From Streptomyces lateritius (GTDB lineage Bacteria; Actinomycetota; Actinomycetes; Streptomycetales; Streptomycetaceae), in contig NZ_BMTO01000007.1 in assembly GCF_014649715.1 (NCBI RefSeq), forward strand, positions 361,509 to 425,508: a stretch of DNA of 64,000 bases. The letters run 5' to 3'. Shown piece by piece: positions 32,120 to 39,983 of the stretch; positions within the stretch are counted from its first letter, which is position 1, and the number at the start of each line of letters is the position of its first letter. Under the pieces are notes generated by a model that saw only the letters and a program-made list of their open reading frames with translations, was not told the origin of the DNA and searched no databases. Both the position numbers and the translations under genes were made by a program.

Positions 32120-33402
32120 CAGGAGCCGAGGGCCGTCTCGGACTCGGTGAAGTACTGCTTCACCGCGTCCGGCACCGACCGCTTGCCGAGCGCCATCTCC
32201 TCCGCGAGGCGCAGGAAGGCCGCCTCGCAGACGTCGGCGCCCGCCGGGTGCGGGGTGATCGTCTCCAGGACGCCGGAGTCCACCAACTGCTGCTCGTACG
32301 CGGCGATCTGCCGGGCGACCGGGTCGGTGGGCTTGAACGCCTCGTACTGGGCCGTGGTGGCCGGGACACCGCGGTCGAAGCCCATGATGGTGGCGACCTC
32401 GGGGTCATGGACCATGAAGTCGATGAACTGGGCCACTTCCCTGGGGTGCTTGGTGCGCTTCGACCCGCTGAGCATCAGCGAACCGAGGTACTGCCCGGTC
32501 CGCTTGCCGTCTGTGGTCGGGATGGGCGCGAGCCCGTACTCGCTCTTGCCCTCGGCGGTGTAACGGATGGCGAAGTTGTCCCAGGTGAACTCGGAGGCGG
32601 CGAGTTCGGCGGTGACGGCCGACTTCGGCCTGGCCTGGGCGACCTTCCCGGGGGCCGCGTGGACGCCCGAGCGGACACCGGCGTACGCCCGCGTCCACCA
32701 GTCGGTGAGATCGGCCTCGGTGAAGCCGAGCCCGTCCTTGGTGAAGAACGCCTTGCCGTGCTGGCGCAGATGGAGGTCGTAGAGGTACATCACGCCGTAC
32801 ATCCCGCTGTCGCCGGCCCGGCCCTGGGTGTCGCGGATCTTGGCGAGGGCGGCCTGGAACTCTCCCCAGGTCCAGCCCGGACGGGGCGTGATGCCCGCCT
32901 TGGCGAAGAGCTTCCGGTCGATGACGAGGGCCATCGAGTTGCTGCCGACCGGTACGCCGAGAAGCTTGCCGTCGATCTCGCCGAACTTCTCGAGTCCGGC
33001 CCGGAAACCGTCGAGGCGGAGGTTTCCGGCCTTGACCTGTTCGCGCAGGTCGAGCAGGACGTTCTTCTCGTCGTACTTGCGCAGGAACCCGATCGCGTTC
33101 TGGAAGACGTCGGGGGGATTACCCCCCGAAGCCTGGGTGTTGAACTTCTTCCAGAAGTCGGCGTAGGGCTGGAAGTCCGTCTTGACCTTGATCTTCGGGT
33201 ACTTCTTCTCGAAGAGCGCGATCGACTGGTTGATCCGCTTGGCGCGGTCGTCGGACCCCCACCAGGCGTACCGGATGGTCACGGATCCGTCGCCGGAGCC
33301 GCTTCCGCTGCCACACCCCGCCGCGGTCAGGCCGAGAGCGGCCAGTGAACCGCCGGTGAGCTTGAGCATGCCCCGTCGGTCAACAGTGCTGGTGGTACGC
33401 AC
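32119..33402 (-). CDS. ABC sugar transporter binding lipoprotein (second importer)
   Basis: A 427-aa family 1 binding protein. The N-terminus DRRGMLKLTGGSLAALGL with lipobox LTAAGC (Cys near 30) indicates a Tat-exported lipoprotein. Sugar-binding-protein segments include IRYAWWGSDDRAKRINQSI and QASGGNPPDVFQNAIGFL. It heads the importer operon, directly downstream of two LacI-type palindromes (33430-33452), so it is probably sugar-induced by derepression. Confidence 0.93.
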   Translation of the reverse strand: MRTTSTVDRRGMLKLTGGSLAALGLTAAGCGSGSGSGDGSVTIRYAWWGSDDRAKRINQSIALFEKKYPKIKVKTDFQPYADFWKKFNTQASGGNPPDVFQNAIGFLRKYDEKNVLLDLREQVKAGNLRLDGFRAGLEKFGEIDGKLLGVPVGSNSMALVIDRKLFAKAGITPRPGWTWGEFQAALAKIRDTQGRAGDSGMYGVMYLYDLHLRQHGKAFFTKDGLGFTEADLTDWWTRAYAGVRSGVHAAPGKVAQARPKSAVTAELAASEFTWDNFAIRYTAEGKSEYGLAPIPTTDGKRTGQYLGSLMLSGSKRTKHPREVAQFIDFMVHDPEVATIMGFDRGVPATTAQYEAFKPTDPVARQIAAYEQQLVDSGVLETITPHPAGADVCEAAFLRLAEEMALGKRSVPDAVKQYFTESETALGS

Positions 33403-33429
33403 AGTTCGTCCTCCCGCGCGTGATGATTG

Positions 33430-33452
33430 AAACGTTTTAGGAAAGCGCTTGC
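33430..33452. promoter_or_regulatory. Twin LacI-type operators before the second importer
   Basis: AAACGTTT (33430-33437) and AAGCGCTT (33443-33450) are perfect palindromes with centres 13 bp apart. The second lies in GGAAAGCGCTTGC, the exact reverse complement of the site at 2858-2870. Both lie 28-50 bp before the binding-protein start. Confidence 0.68.
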
Positions 33453-33506
33453 TGGGACAACGTAGAGAGGGTCGCCCCGTACGTCAACGGTTCGGACGCA
33501 TCCGCC

Positions 33507-33518
33507 CGAAGCGCTTCG
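33507..33518. promoter_or_regulatory. LacI-type palindrome CGAAGCGCTTCG
   Basis: A perfect 12-bp palindrome just after the GH51 stop and about 105 bp upstream of the importer start. It is the same core as the 14-bp palindrome at 6335-6348, linking the two importer operons. Confidence 0.55.
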
Positions 33519-33531
33519 AGGGAAGGGGCGA

Positions 33532-35040
33532 TCAGGCCAGTCTGATGACGTTCCACGACAGCGGTTCCAGTGCGACCTCGAGGACGCCGTCCCCGAGTGC
33601 GCCGCCGTCCACGAGCCGCGGGACGACCCGCCCGGGGTCCGCCGCCGTGTTGCACGCCTCGGGATCCGGGTCCGCGAGCACGCTGTGTTCCACGATCCGG
33701 GTCAACTCCAGTCCCCGCAGGGCGACCTCCAGCGGAAGCTCCCGGTCCTGGGCCCGGTTGACCGCGAACACGGTCACGCCGCCGTCCTCGTTCCGCACCG
33801 CCGTGGCGTGCAGCAGCGGGACGTCGCCGTAGCGCCGCGTCGCGTGCGTCGGCGCGTCCACGCGCACGTCGAGGACCGTGCCACGACCGTGGCGCGAGGC
33901 CTGGGCGAAGGGGAAGAAGGTGCTCTGCCGCCAGGCCGGGCCGCCGGGCTCGGTCATGATCGGCGCGATGACGTTGACGAGTTGGGCGAGACACGCGACG
34001 GCGACGCGGTCCGCGTGGCGCAGCAGGGTGATCAGGAGCGAGCCGACGACGACCGCGTCGGTGACGGTGTAGACGTCCTCCAGGAGGCGCGGGGCCTCCT
34101 GCCAGTCCTCCACGGGGTGCGGGTTGGGCCGTCGCTGGTACCAGACGTTCCACTCGTCGAAGGAGAGGGTGATCCGCTTCTCCGACTTCAGCCGGGCGCC
34201 GACGTGGTCGCACGTGACGACGACCTGCTCGATGAAGGACTCCATGTCGACGGCAGAGGCGAGGAAGGAGTCGCGGTCGCCGTCGGTCTCCTCGTAGTAC
34301 GCGTGCAGGGAGACGTGGTCCACGAGCTCGTATGTCTCGGCGAGCACGGTGGCCTCCCACGCGGCGAAGGTGGGCATGGTCCGGTGGGAGCTGCCGCACG
34401 CGACCAGTTCGAGGCCGGGGTCGATCTGGCGCATGGCGCGGGCGGTCTCGGCGGCGAGCCTGCCGTATTCGGCGGCGGTCTTGTGGCCGGTCTGCCAGGG
34501 GCCGTCCATCTCGTTGCCCAGGCACCACAGGCGGACGCCGAACGGGTCCTCGTTCCCGTGCGCGATCCGGCGCTCGGAGAGCGCGGTGCCGGCGGGGTGG
34601 TTGGCGTATTCGAGCAGCTCCACCGCTTCGGTGACCCCGCGGGTGCCGAGGTTGAGCGCCAGCATCGGCTCGGCGTGGGGCCCGAGCTTCTTCAGGAAGG
34701 CGGCGAACTCGGCGAGGCCGAAGCGGTTGGTCTCGGTGGAGCGCCAGGCGAGGTCGAGGCGGCGCGGCCGGTCCTCGACGGGTCCGACGCCGTCCTCCCA
34801 GCGGTGGCCGGACACGAAGTTGCCGCCCGGGTAGCGGACGGCGGTGACGCCCAGCTCACGGACCAGTTCCAGGACGTCGACGCGCAGACCGTCCGCGTCA
34901 GCGGTGGGGTGGCCGGGTTCGAAGATCCCGGTGTACACGCAGCGACCGAGGTGTTCGACGAACGAGCCGAAGAGGCGGGGGTCGACACGGCCGACGGAGA
35001 AGTCGGGGTCGAGCGCGAAGCGGGCGGTGTCGCGGGACAT
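33532..35040 (-). CDS. Alpha-L-arabinofuranosidase, GH51
   Basis: A 502-aa retaining arabinofuranosidase releasing L-arabinose from arabinan or arabinoxylan oligosaccharides. Hallmarks are LFGSFVEHLGRCVYTGIFEP, RYPGGNFVSGHRWEDG, the acid/base Glu177 (LWCLGNEMDGPW) and the nucleophile Glu296 (LSFDEWNVW). No signal peptide, so it acts in the cytosol after import. I chose the ATG at 35040; the upstream in-frame ATG falls beyond the TTCGA operator at 35054. It stands alone between the importer operon and the cellulases. Confidence 0.96.
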   Translation of the reverse strand: MSRDTARFALDPDFSVGRVDPRLFGSFVEHLGRCVYTGIFEPGHPTADADGLRVDVLELVRELGVTAVRYPGGNFVSGHRWEDGVGPVEDRPRRLDLAWRSTETNRFGLAEFAAFLKKLGPHAEPMLALNLGTRGVTEAVELLEYANHPAGTALSERRIAHGNEDPFGVRLWCLGNEMDGPWQTGHKTAAEYGRLAAETARAMRQIDPGLELVACGSSHRTMPTFAAWEATVLAETYELVDHVSLHAYYEETDGDRDSFLASAVDMESFIEQVVVTCDHVGARLKSEKRITLSFDEWNVWYQRRPNPHPVEDWQEAPRLLEDVYTVTDAVVVGSLLITLLRHADRVAVACLAQLVNVIAPIMTEPGGPAWRQSTFFPFAQASRHGRGTVLDVRVDAPTHATRRYGDVPLLHATAVRNEDGGVTVFAVNRAQDRELPLEVALRGLELTRIVEHSVLADPDPEACNTAADPGRVVPRLVDGGALGDGVLEVALEPLSWNVIRLA

Positions 35041-35053
35041 GCGGCTCCATATG

Positions 35054-35086
35054 TTCGAAATCTCGAATTGTGATCGCAACTTCGAA
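35054..35086. promoter_or_regulatory. TTCGA-N4-TCGAA operator of GH51
   Basis: TTCGA-AATC-TCGAA (35054-35067) is a perfect match to the motif. A second TTCGAA half-element lies at 35081-35086, centred 23 bp away, about two helical turns. The site starts 14 bp before the GH51 start codon, consistent with repression by the IclR protein. Confidence 0.65.
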
Positions 35087-35174
35087 CAGGACCGTAGGTT
35101 CGGACTCCGTGTCCGTCAATGGGTCCACGGACTCCGGAGGCACGGGGCCCGGCGCGGCCCCTGGCCGCGCGAAG

Positions 35175-35210
35175 GGCCGGCCGGACCCGCTTTCCCGGGC
35201 CCGGCCGGCC
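35175..35210 (-). terminator. Hairpin after the GH48 gene
   Basis: GGCCGGCCGGACCCG (35175-35189) pairs with CGGGCCCGGCCGGCC (35196-35210), 14 of 15 bases. It lies downstream of the GH48 stop on the minus strand and before the GH51 promoter. Confidence 0.65.
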
Positions 35211-35244
35211 GTGTCGTACGCGGAACCGCCCTTGCGGGGCGCTG

Positions 35245-38154
35245 CTATTCGAGCAGCTCCGCGTACGAGCCCATGGCCAGGGCGATGTCCGCCTGGGCCC
35301 AGAAGCGGTGGTACGTGAAGACGGGCGCGGCGCCGCCCGCCAGATAGGCCTCGATCTTGGGCCAGGCCGGGTCGTCCTGGTAGAAGGAGCGGATCGAGGC
35401 GAAGGTGGACGAGGAGTTCACCGTGTCGCCGTTCGGCATGGTGCCGGTCCAGCCGGACGGCACGTACACCGGGTCGTCGAAGCGGTTGTAGTCGGCGCGG
35501 GTCTCCGGGACGGCGATGCCCAGCGGGTCCTGGTGGTGGGTCCACATCCCGTCCAGAAGCGCCTTGGCCACCCGCTTGGCCTCGGCGTGCCCGGACTTCG
35601 CCGCGTAGTACGTCAGGGTCTTGGCGTAGGCGGCGGCGACGCCGACGTCGTCGGTGTAGTCGGTGACGGTGACGTGGAGTCCCGCGTTGGCGCCGGGGTT
35701 CGCGGCGTTCCAGGTGTCGGGCGCCCCGGACCACCGAAGGGTGGAGGGGATGCGGTAGGTGCCGTCGGGGTTGATCGTGGTCTTCGACAGCGCCCAGCCG
35801 ACCCACTTGTCGAGCACTGTCTTGGCGGCCGCGTCACCGGTCTGCCGGTAGTACTCGGCCACCCGCTCCATCGACCAGGCCTGGAAGCCGAACCACTGGT
35901 TGGACGCGGGGTCGTGGTAGACCGGCTTCTCGTCGTAGAAGAGGCCGTGGAACGTGGGGGTCCCGGCCGGCGGCTGCGCGTAGCGGCCCTGCCAGCTGTT
36001 GGTGGCTCCGCCCGCGATGGCGCCCTCGTCGGACTGGAGCCAGCGGTAGAACTCCAGCTGCCGGTCCAGGCTGGTCGCCCAGTCCGCCGCGCCCGTCACC
36101 GACTTGGGCTTCAGCGGGGCGTACTCGCTCAGCGCGTAGGCGGCGAGCGGGTTCTGGTAGCCGCCGTGGGCGTGGCTGGAGCCGATCCGCCAGGACCAGC
36201 CGGCACTGGTGTCGGTGGCTCCGCCCCACGCGTAGTACCAGGACATCAGGTAGTGGGCGCTGTCCTTGCCGGTGCCGGCGGGGCAGACCGTCGGCCCGAC
36301 GCAGTTCCCGGCCTTCTTGAAGTACTTGTCGAACATGGCGTAGCGCAGGTAGTCGCCCATCTTGGCCGCCTTGGAGACGGTGGTGGTGACCTGGGCACCC
36401 TTGCCCTGCTCCTTGGCCCAGATGTCGGCCCAGTAGGCGGCCTGGACCGCGCGGGCGTCGGCGTCGGGGGCGTTGGTGAACTTCCACTGCTTGGCGTAGG
36501 AGGCGTCCCCGGTGAAGAGGTCGAGATAGCCGTTCTTCCCGCCGTAGGCGAAGTTGTCGCAGGTGGGATGGGTGACGGTCTCCCAGACCGACTCCTGCGG
36601 GCCGCGCTGGAAGGTGTTGATGTAGGACGGTCCGCTCGCCGCGGGTCCGGCGTTGCACTTCCCGGGCTCGTTGCCGAAGCCGTAGACGTTGTCGACGTCC
36701 TGGATCCAGTGCATGCCGTAGAGGTCGTCGGTGCCGTACGCGCTCTTCAGCTCACCGGCGATCGGGTCGACGCCGGAGGTGACGCCGGAGTCGAGCCTGG
36801 CCGGGTACTGCGACGGCAGGTCGTGCTCGGGCGCGTAGGTGGCCGGCTTGGAGGCGTTGTAGCTCCCGGTCGTGGGCTGGTCGGCGTGGGTGGGGATCAT
36901 GTACTTCTCCATGGTGTCCCACGCGCCGTTGAACTTGGTCCAGTCGCCGGTGATCTTGCCGTACATCGCCTGGAGCCAGATCAGGTAGCTGTACGCCTCC
37001 GAGGTCGTCTCGTGCCCGTGGTCGGGGGCCTCGACGATGAGCGTCTCGACGGAGTGGTACGGGATGCCCTCGGGCGAGAAGTAGCCGTTGGCCGGGTTCG
37101 TGATCTTCCCGTGGAGGTCGAGGAAGCGGGCGTCGTACGTGGAACCGGCCGCCAGTTGGGCGACGGTCACCTCGGCCTTGGCGTGGCCGGGGGCGGTCGC
37201 GGTGAAGACGGCCGAACCGGTGCCGGTCGGCGCGGCGGCGACGGTCACCTTCTGGGCGGTGTTCCAGTTCGCCGGGGTGAAGGTCAGGGTCGCCGGGGTG
37301 GCGCTGAGGTTGGTGTTGCCCGAGGTGCGGGCGACGCTCACCGCGACGTTCGCGGAGGGCCGGGTGGAGAGCTTCAGATCGAAGGTGCCCGTCGCGCCTT
37401 GGCGTACGCCGAGCTGGGCCGGGGTGGCGACCAGGGCGGCCCCTGCGGCGACCGTGATGCCCGCCGGGGCGGATTCGGCGGAGGCTCCGAGGCTGTCGTA
37501 GGCCTTGGCGTAGAGCGAGTGGGAGCCGGGGGCGAGGCCGGTGGCGCTCAGCGCGTACGGGGCCGTGGTGTCCGTGCCGAGCAGGGTGGTGTCGCTGTAG
37601 AACTCCACCCTGCTCACCGTCGCCTGGTCGGCGGCGGCCGCCGTGGCGGCGAGCGGAACGGGGTCGCCCGCTGTGAAGACCGCGCCCGCGGCCGGGCTGG
37701 TGAGCACGGCGATCGGGGGCTGGTGGGCGCCGGTGCAGGGGGTGCCGTTGACGGCGAAGGCGGTCGGGGCGGTGTTGGCCCCGCTGTAGGTGAACTGGGC
37801 GCCCGTCGTGACGGCGGCACCGGCGGCGACGGTCCGGTTCCAGGCCGCGTTCGCGACCGTGACGGTCTTCCCGGACTGGGACCAAATGCCGTTCCAGCCG
37901 TTGGTCAGCTGCTGGTTGCCGGCGTGGGCGTAGGTCAGGGTCCAGCCGTCGAGCGGGGTGGTGGCGCGGTTGGTGAGGGTCAGCTCGGCGGTGAAGCCGG
38001 ACCCCCAGTCGTTGGTCGTGTAGTCGACGCTGCACTGGACCGCCGCGGCGTGGGCGGTGGTACCGCCGACGGCGGTCAGGCCCAGGGGGAGGGACAGGGT
38101 CGCGGCCAGCGCGGTGAGCAGGGTGCCTCGTCTTCGGGGCGGGCTCGGGGGCAT
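35245..38154 (-). CDS. CBM2-GH48 reducing-end cellobiohydrolase
   Basis: A 969-aa secreted processive cellulase. The signal peptide (1-38) ends AHAA. CBM2 spans about 39-140 (Cys41-Cys140, surface Trp in GWNGIWSQSGK). An Ig-like module spans about 145-235 (PPIAVLTSPAAGAVFTAGD). A second beta module (about 240-335) precedes GH48 (about 338-969) with the catalytic acid near Glu386 (HETTSEAYSYLIW) and DLYGMHWIQDVDNVYGFG. The ATG at 38154 has a GAGGAG ribosome site. It is divergent from GH5 across two CebR-type sites. GH48 is the main exocellulase of cellulolytic actinobacteria. Confidence 0.96.
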   Translation of the reverse strand: MPPSPPRRRGTLLTALAATLSLPLGLTAVGGTTAHAAAVQCSVDYTTNDWGSGFTAELTLTNRATTPLDGWTLTYAHAGNQQLTNGWNGIWSQSGKTVTVANAAWNRTVAAGAAVTTGAQFTYSGANTAPTAFAVNGTPCTGAHQPPIAVLTSPAAGAVFTAGDPVPLAATAAAADQATVSRVEFYSDTTLLGTDTTAPYALSATGLAPGSHSLYAKAYDSLGASAESAPAGITVAAGAALVATPAQLGVRQGATGTFDLKLSTRPSANVAVSVARTSGNTNLSATPATLTFTPANWNTAQKVTVAAAPTGTGSAVFTATAPGHAKAEVTVAQLAAGSTYDARFLDLHGKITNPANGYFSPEGIPYHSVETLIVEAPDHGHETTSEAYSYLIWLQAMYGKITGDWTKFNGAWDTMEKYMIPTHADQPTTGSYNASKPATYAPEHDLPSQYPARLDSGVTSGVDPIAGELKSAYGTDDLYGMHWIQDVDNVYGFGNEPGKCNAGPAASGPSYINTFQRGPQESVWETVTHPTCDNFAYGGKNGYLDLFTGDASYAKQWKFTNAPDADARAVQAAYWADIWAKEQGKGAQVTTTVSKAAKMGDYLRYAMFDKYFKKAGNCVGPTVCPAGTGKDSAHYLMSWYYAWGGATDTSAGWSWRIGSSHAHGGYQNPLAAYALSEYAPLKPKSVTGAADWATSLDRQLEFYRWLQSDEGAIAGGATNSWQGRYAQPPAGTPTFHGLFYDEKPVYHDPASNQWFGFQAWSMERVAEYYRQTGDAAAKTVLDKWVGWALSKTTINPDGTYRIPSTLRWSGAPDTWNAANPGANAGLHVTVTDYTDDVGVAAAYAKTLTYYAAKSGHAEAKRVAKALLDGMWTHHQDPLGIAVPETRADYNRFDDPVYVPSGWTGTMPNGDTVNSSSTFASIRSFYQDDPAWPKIEAYLAGGAAPVFTYHRFWAQADIALAMGSYAELLE

Positions 38155-38231
38155 GAGGGTGGTTCTCCTCGCGGCTCGGGAGGTGGGGGTGTGTATGGAA
38201 CGGGAAGCCATGGACACAAGCTCTGAACCAG

Positions 38232-38245
38232 TGGGAGCGCTCCCA
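38232..38245. promoter_or_regulatory. CebR operator TGGGAGCGCTCCCA
   Basis: The exact CebR consensus palindrome, embedded in an 18-bp perfect inverted repeat (38230-38247), 78 bp before the GH48 start. CebR is the cellobiose-responsive LacI-family repressor of Streptomyces; its gene is not clearly in this window. Confidence 0.9.
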
Positions 38246-38364
38246 CTGTGCCGACGGGGCGGAACCTCGTCAAGGTGCGCGAAGAGTCGAAGACATTCGA
38301 CAGGGAAAGTTGCCAACCCCTCTTTTTTTTGCGGAGAGTTGGCGCTACGGTCTGGGCCCACCAG

Positions 38365-38378
38365 TGGGAGCGATTCCG
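38365..38378. promoter_or_regulatory. Imperfect CebR site before GH5
   Basis: TGGGAGCGATTCCG matches the CebR consensus at 11 of 14 positions with an intact left half. It lies 49 bp before the GH5 start codon. The 272-bp interval 38155-38426 otherwise contains an unusual run of eight T (about 38323-38330). Confidence 0.65.
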
Positions 38379-38426
38379 TCAGTCGGCGCGTCGTGAGGTA
38401 CGCGCCCTCGCTGCAAGGAGTCGCTC

Positions 38427-39968
38427 ATGCGACACCCCCCGCGTTTGTCCGCGCTGCTCGCAGGAGCGGCGCTCACGATGGCGAGCACCGCTCTCGCCGT
38501 CGTCGGTACGGCCTCAGGAGCAGTGGCCGCACCTCTGTGCTCGGTGGAGTACTCGGTCGTCGGCCAGTGGGCCGGCGGCTTCCAGGGGTCCGTCACCGTG
38601 ACCAACAACAGCGCCGCGCTCAGTGGTTGGCGCCTCGGCTTCGACTTCCCGGCCGGCCAGCAGGTCAGCCAGGGCTGGGGCGGCAAGTGGTCCCAGGCCG
38701 GGGCACGGGCCACGGCCGTCAACGAGAGCTGGAACGGTTCGCTCGGCACGGGTGCGCGCGTCACCACCGGCTTCATCGCGTCCTGGTCGGGCGCCAACAC
38801 CGCGCCGACCGCTTTCACGCTCAACGGCACGGCCTGCGACGTCGACCCGGGGCCGGGCCCGACCGACCCGACCCCGACTCCCACGCCGACACCGACCCCC
38901 ACCCCCACTCCGACGCCCACTCCCACGGATCCGACCGATCCGCCCGGCCCCGTCTCCGGCGCGCCCGAGCTGAGCGTCACCGGAAACCGGCTCACCGACC
39001 AGAACGGCGCCACCCGCCGGCTGCTCGGCGTCAACCGCTCCGGCGGCGAGTTCATGTGCGTCCAGGGCCACGGCATATTCGACGGCCCGGTCGACGACGC
39101 GTCGGTCCGCGCCATCGCGGACTGGAAGGCGAACACCGTCCGCATCCCGCTCAACGAGGAGTGCTGGCTGGGCCTGGACAACATCAAACCCGAGTACCGG
39201 GGCACCAGCTACGTCAACGCCGTCAAGGGCCTGGTCGACAAGGTGCTCGCGCACGGCATGACACCGATCGTCGAACTGCACTGGACCTACGGGCAGTACA
39301 CCGGCAACTCGTCCGGCTGCGCCGACGTCCACGCCTCCTGCCAGAAGCCGATGCCGAACGCGCGGTACACCCCGGCGTTCTGGACCTCGGTCGCCGACAC
39401 GTTCAAGAGCGACCGCCGCATCGTCTTCGACCTGTTCAACGAGCCCTATCCCGACCGGGCCACCTCCACCGCGGCGCAGGCCTGGACGTGCTGGCGCGAC
39501 GGCGGCAGCTGCCCCGGCATCGGCTACGAGGTGGCCGGCATGCAGGACCTGGTGGACGCCGTCCGTGCGACGGGCGCCCGCAACCTCGTCCTCGTCCCGG
39601 GCATCGCGTACTCCAACGACCTGAGCCGGTGGCTTGACCACGCCCCCACCGATCCGACGGGCAATCTCGCCGCCGCCTGGCACGTCTACAACTTCAACAC
39701 CTGCTCCAACGAGGCCTGCTGGGACAGCACCCTCGCGCCGGTCGCCGCCCGAGTCCCCCTGATCGCCGGTGAGATCGGCGAGAACACCTGCGGTCACGCC
39801 TTCATCGACCGCGTCATGAAGTGGTTCGACGACCGCTCCCTGTCCTACCTCGGGTGGACCTGGAACACGTGGAACTGCTCCTCGGGACCGGCCCTGATCA
39901 CCTCGTACGGCGGAACCCCCACCAGTTTCGGCATCGGACTGCGCGATCACCTGCGCGCCCTGAACTGA
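38427..39968 (+). CDS. CBM2-GH5 endoglucanase
   Basis: A 513-aa secreted endo-beta-1,4-glucanase. The signal peptide (1-35) ends AVAA. CBM2 spans 38-137 (disulfide Cys38-Cys137; Trp in GWGGKWSQAG and ESWNGSLG). A PT-repeat linker runs from about 141 to 172. The GH5 domain (180-513) has acid/base Glu339 (FDLFNEPYPDR) and nucleophile Glu449 (IAGEIGENTCG). Sixteen bp before the GH6 gene, it is probably co-transcribed with it and CebR-controlled. Confidence 0.94.
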   Translation: MRHPPRLSALLAGAALTMASTALAVVGTASGAVAAPLCSVEYSVVGQWAGGFQGSVTVTNNSAALSGWRLGFDFPAGQQVSQGWGGKWSQAGARATAVNESWNGSLGTGARVTTGFIASWSGANTAPTAFTLNGTACDVDPGPGPTDPTPTPTPTPTPTPTPTPTPTDPTDPPGPVSGAPELSVTGNRLTDQNGATRRLLGVNRSGGEFMCVQGHGIFDGPVDDASVRAIADWKANTVRIPLNEECWLGLDNIKPEYRGTSYVNAVKGLVDKVLAHGMTPIVELHWTYGQYTGNSSGCADVHASCQKPMPNARYTPAFWTSVADTFKSDRRIVFDLFNEPYPDRATSTAAQAWTCWRDGGSCPGIGYEVAGMQDLVDAVRATGARNLVLVPGIAYSNDLSRWLDHAPTDPTGNLAAAWHVYNFNTCSNEACWDSTLAPVAARVPLIAGEIGENTCGHAFIDRVMKWFDDRSLSYLGWTWNTWNCSSGPALITSYGGTPTSFGIGLRDHLRALN

Positions 39969-39983
39969 AAGGCACCCCTCGAA

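Noticed and set aside
35119..38226. A 1035-codon plus-strand open frame
   Set aside because: Antisense to GH48, whose domains and catalytic residues are complete.
38870..38945. Tandem repeat of possible regulatory interest
   Set aside because: It encodes the Pro-Thr linker between CBM2 and GH5.
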